Of a stretch of 5,823 nucleotides of DNA, positions 4,694 through 5,823 are shown one piece after another. The notes below the pieces were generated by a model that did no database searches, was not told the origin of the DNA, and was given only the letters and a program-made list of their open reading frames with translations. Source of the stretch: Candidatus Azambacteria bacterium (GTDB lineage: Bacteria > Patescibacteriota > Minisyncoccia > GWC2-36-17 > M10-OD1-4); the NCBI GenBank assembly GCA_016200995.1, contig JACQDS010000077.1, forward strand, positions 1 through 5,823, written 5' to 3'. Both the position numbers and the translations under genes were made by a program. Numbering within the stretch: the first letter of the stretch is position 1; the number at the start of each line of letters is the position of its first letter.

Positions 4694-5823
4694 ATGAATA
4701 TATCACAACTTTTTTATCCGACGGAGAAGATCGTCGGCATTGAAATATCAAAGCAGTATATCAAGGCGATTCTTTTGGAGAAAACAAAAGATAAGGTTTT
4801 GATGCGCAAAAAAAGTTATGTTGATCTGCCAAGCGGGCTCATTTTGGATCATCAGATAAAAGACAAAAAGGCGTTTGTTGAGATCTTAAATAAATTCAGA
4901 CAGGATAACAAAGAGATATTCAGATCAAAAAATGTCATTTTATCGATACCTTCCAATTTCGTTTTTACTTATCTTTCAAGTTTTCCCGTTCTTGATTATG
5001 AAAATCTGAACAAAGCGGTGAACCTAAGTCTCGCCACCGATATGTTTTTCCCGGATGATGTGGAAAATGTTTATTACGATTGGGAGGAGATACCAAAGGA
5101 GATACCGGATAAGTCGGAGGTTTTTATCTCTTTTTCAAAAAAGGAGAACATTGATGATTATATAAGCGCTTTTTCAGAAGCCGGTTTTGACCTGGTGGCG
5201 GTGGAGTTTGGCGCAAGAAGCCTTGCCAGAGCATTGAGCATTTTTGGCGATAGCGTTGGTTTGGCGGTGAATATTTTAAGCGACGGAATAAATTTTTCTG
5301 TAATCTTTAAAAACAAGCTCTTATTTTCAAATTTCTATAAAATTCCGGAGATAAGATCGCAAGAGGAATTCAATGCATTAGTGAAAAGAAAGCTCTCGGA
5401 AGTGGTGAATTTTTACAATACGGATCAAAATTCTTTCGGCAAAATACAAAATATTTCAGTGGTGTTTCCATATGAAGAAAAAAAGGCGCTGGTTGAATTT
5501 TTGAAAAAAGAGACAAGCCTTAATTTCCTTGACCCCGCAGTTGACGGATCAATGCTAAAAGAGACTGCAAGCTCCATTGATGATTTTTGGATATCAATAT
5601 TCGGAACGGCTTTAAGAGGGCTTTTGCCGAGGGAGAGCGACAAAGATATAAGCTTGATGACCGTCGGCACCGAAGAGTCATTTAAAAAAAGAAAGCTTAT
5701 GTCATATATGTTTTTGTGGGGAGACATATCAAGCGTGGTCGTGATATTTTTTTCACTTTTGTTCGCCGGCAGTCTCTTTTTTATGAATATGCTTCTGACG
5801 GATACAAAAGTGAAATTTTCCCA
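4694..5823 (+). CDS. pilM: PilM-like actin-fold protein continuing into a transmembrane helix (PilM-PilN fusion or GspL-like), 3' end missing
   Basis: The frame is open to the window end, giving 376 residues without a stop; the ATG is one base after the stop of the PilX-like gene. Residues 1-310 have the PilM layout: the first strand-loop IVGIEISKQYIKAILLEK (13-30), VILSIPSNFVFTYLSSFP (81-98), helix LSLATDMFFP, the AVEFGARSLARAL segment (169-181), SVGLAVNILSDGINFSVIF (187-205), and FGTALRGLLP near 303-312. PilM is normally a soluble cytoplasmic protein of about 350 residues that binds the N-terminus of membrane protein PilN. Here the chain runs on through a charged stretch to a hydrophobic helix at about 342-367, so it resembles GspL or a PilM-PilN fusion. 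The nucleotide-site loops look degenerate (GIEISK in place of GIDIGS; VNILSDG in place of a DIGA-type loop). Its role is the inner-membrane platform linking cytoplasmic motor and pilus. Homology is clear; the fusion is likely but its end is not visible. Confidence 0.
   Translation, partial: MNISQLFYPTEKIVGIEISKQYIKAILLEKTKDKVLMRKKSYVDLPSGLILDHQIKDKKAFVEILNKFRQDNKEIFRSKNVILSIPSNFVFTYLSSFPVLDYENLNKAVNLSLATDMFFPDDVENVYYDWEEIPKEIPDKSEVFISFSKKENIDDYISAFSEAGFDLVAVEFGARSLARALSIFGDSVGLAVNILSDGINFSVIFKNKLLFSNFYKIPEIRSQEEFNALVKRKLSEVVNFYNTDQNSFGKIQNISVVFPYEEKKALVEFLKKETSLNFLDPAVDGSMLKETASSIDDFWISIFGTALRGLLPRESDKDISLMTVGTEESFKKRKLMSYMFLWGDISSVVVIFFSLLFAGSLFFMNMLLTDTKVKFS

Noticed and set aside
4452..4751. 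Open frame of 99 codons on the minus strand
   Set aside because: It lies opposite the PilX-like gene and the start of the PilM-like gene, both with clear family motifs; its product has no recognisable domain.
5425..5727. Open frame of 100 codons on the minus strand
   Set aside because: It is entirely opposite the PilM-like gene, and no start signal or family motif is seen.

Overview
This window looks like part of a type IV pilus / pseudopilus and cell-surface locus from an uncultivated Candidate Phyla Radiation bacterium (Patescibacteria, most likely the Parcubacteria side). That assignment rests on protein style and on repeat style, because no marker gene is present. The genes are compact and all on the + strand. 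The surface proteins are Ser/Thr/Gly-rich beta-sandwich modules, and the genes are separated by short AGCT-type and small-hairpin repeats of a kind I associate with these genomes. TGA is used as a real stop (gene 4), so the recoded TGA of Gracilibacteria/Absconditabacteria is not in use.

Layout. (1) 2-1939: the C-terminal 645 residues of a large secreted multi-domain surface protein, with three IPT/TIG-like modules, a 'YHWQAR'-type beta-sandwich, a fibronectin-III-like module and a distinctive C-terminal domain. (2) 1943-2602: a small protein with one N-terminal membrane anchor and a PepSY-like extracytoplasmic part. (3) 2599-2725: a nested inverted-repeat element whose left arm contains the stop codon of gene 2. 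(4) 2748-3590: a secreted two-domain beta protein whose first domain appears related to the C-terminal domain of gene 1. (5) 3627-4163: a canonical class III prepilin of the GspJ/PilW kind. (6) 4174-4692: a PilX-like minor pilin whose first 29 codons consist almost entirely of three different short repeats. (7) 4694-5823 (runs off the window): a PilM-like actin-fold protein that continues into a transmembrane helix, as in GspL or a PilM-PilN fusion.

How they may work together. The last three genes belong to the pilus machine: two minor pilins or pseudopilins, which in known systems form the priming tip complex, and the inner-membrane PilM/PilN-type platform. The three upstream genes encode extracytoplasmic proteins with adhesin-like folds. 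A plausible reading, by inference only, is one operon that builds a pilus together with its tip- or surface-associated adhesins, as would suit an episymbiont attaching to a host cell. No gap longer than 145 bases lacks a gene, and I see no RNA genes, CRISPR arrays or transposase genes.
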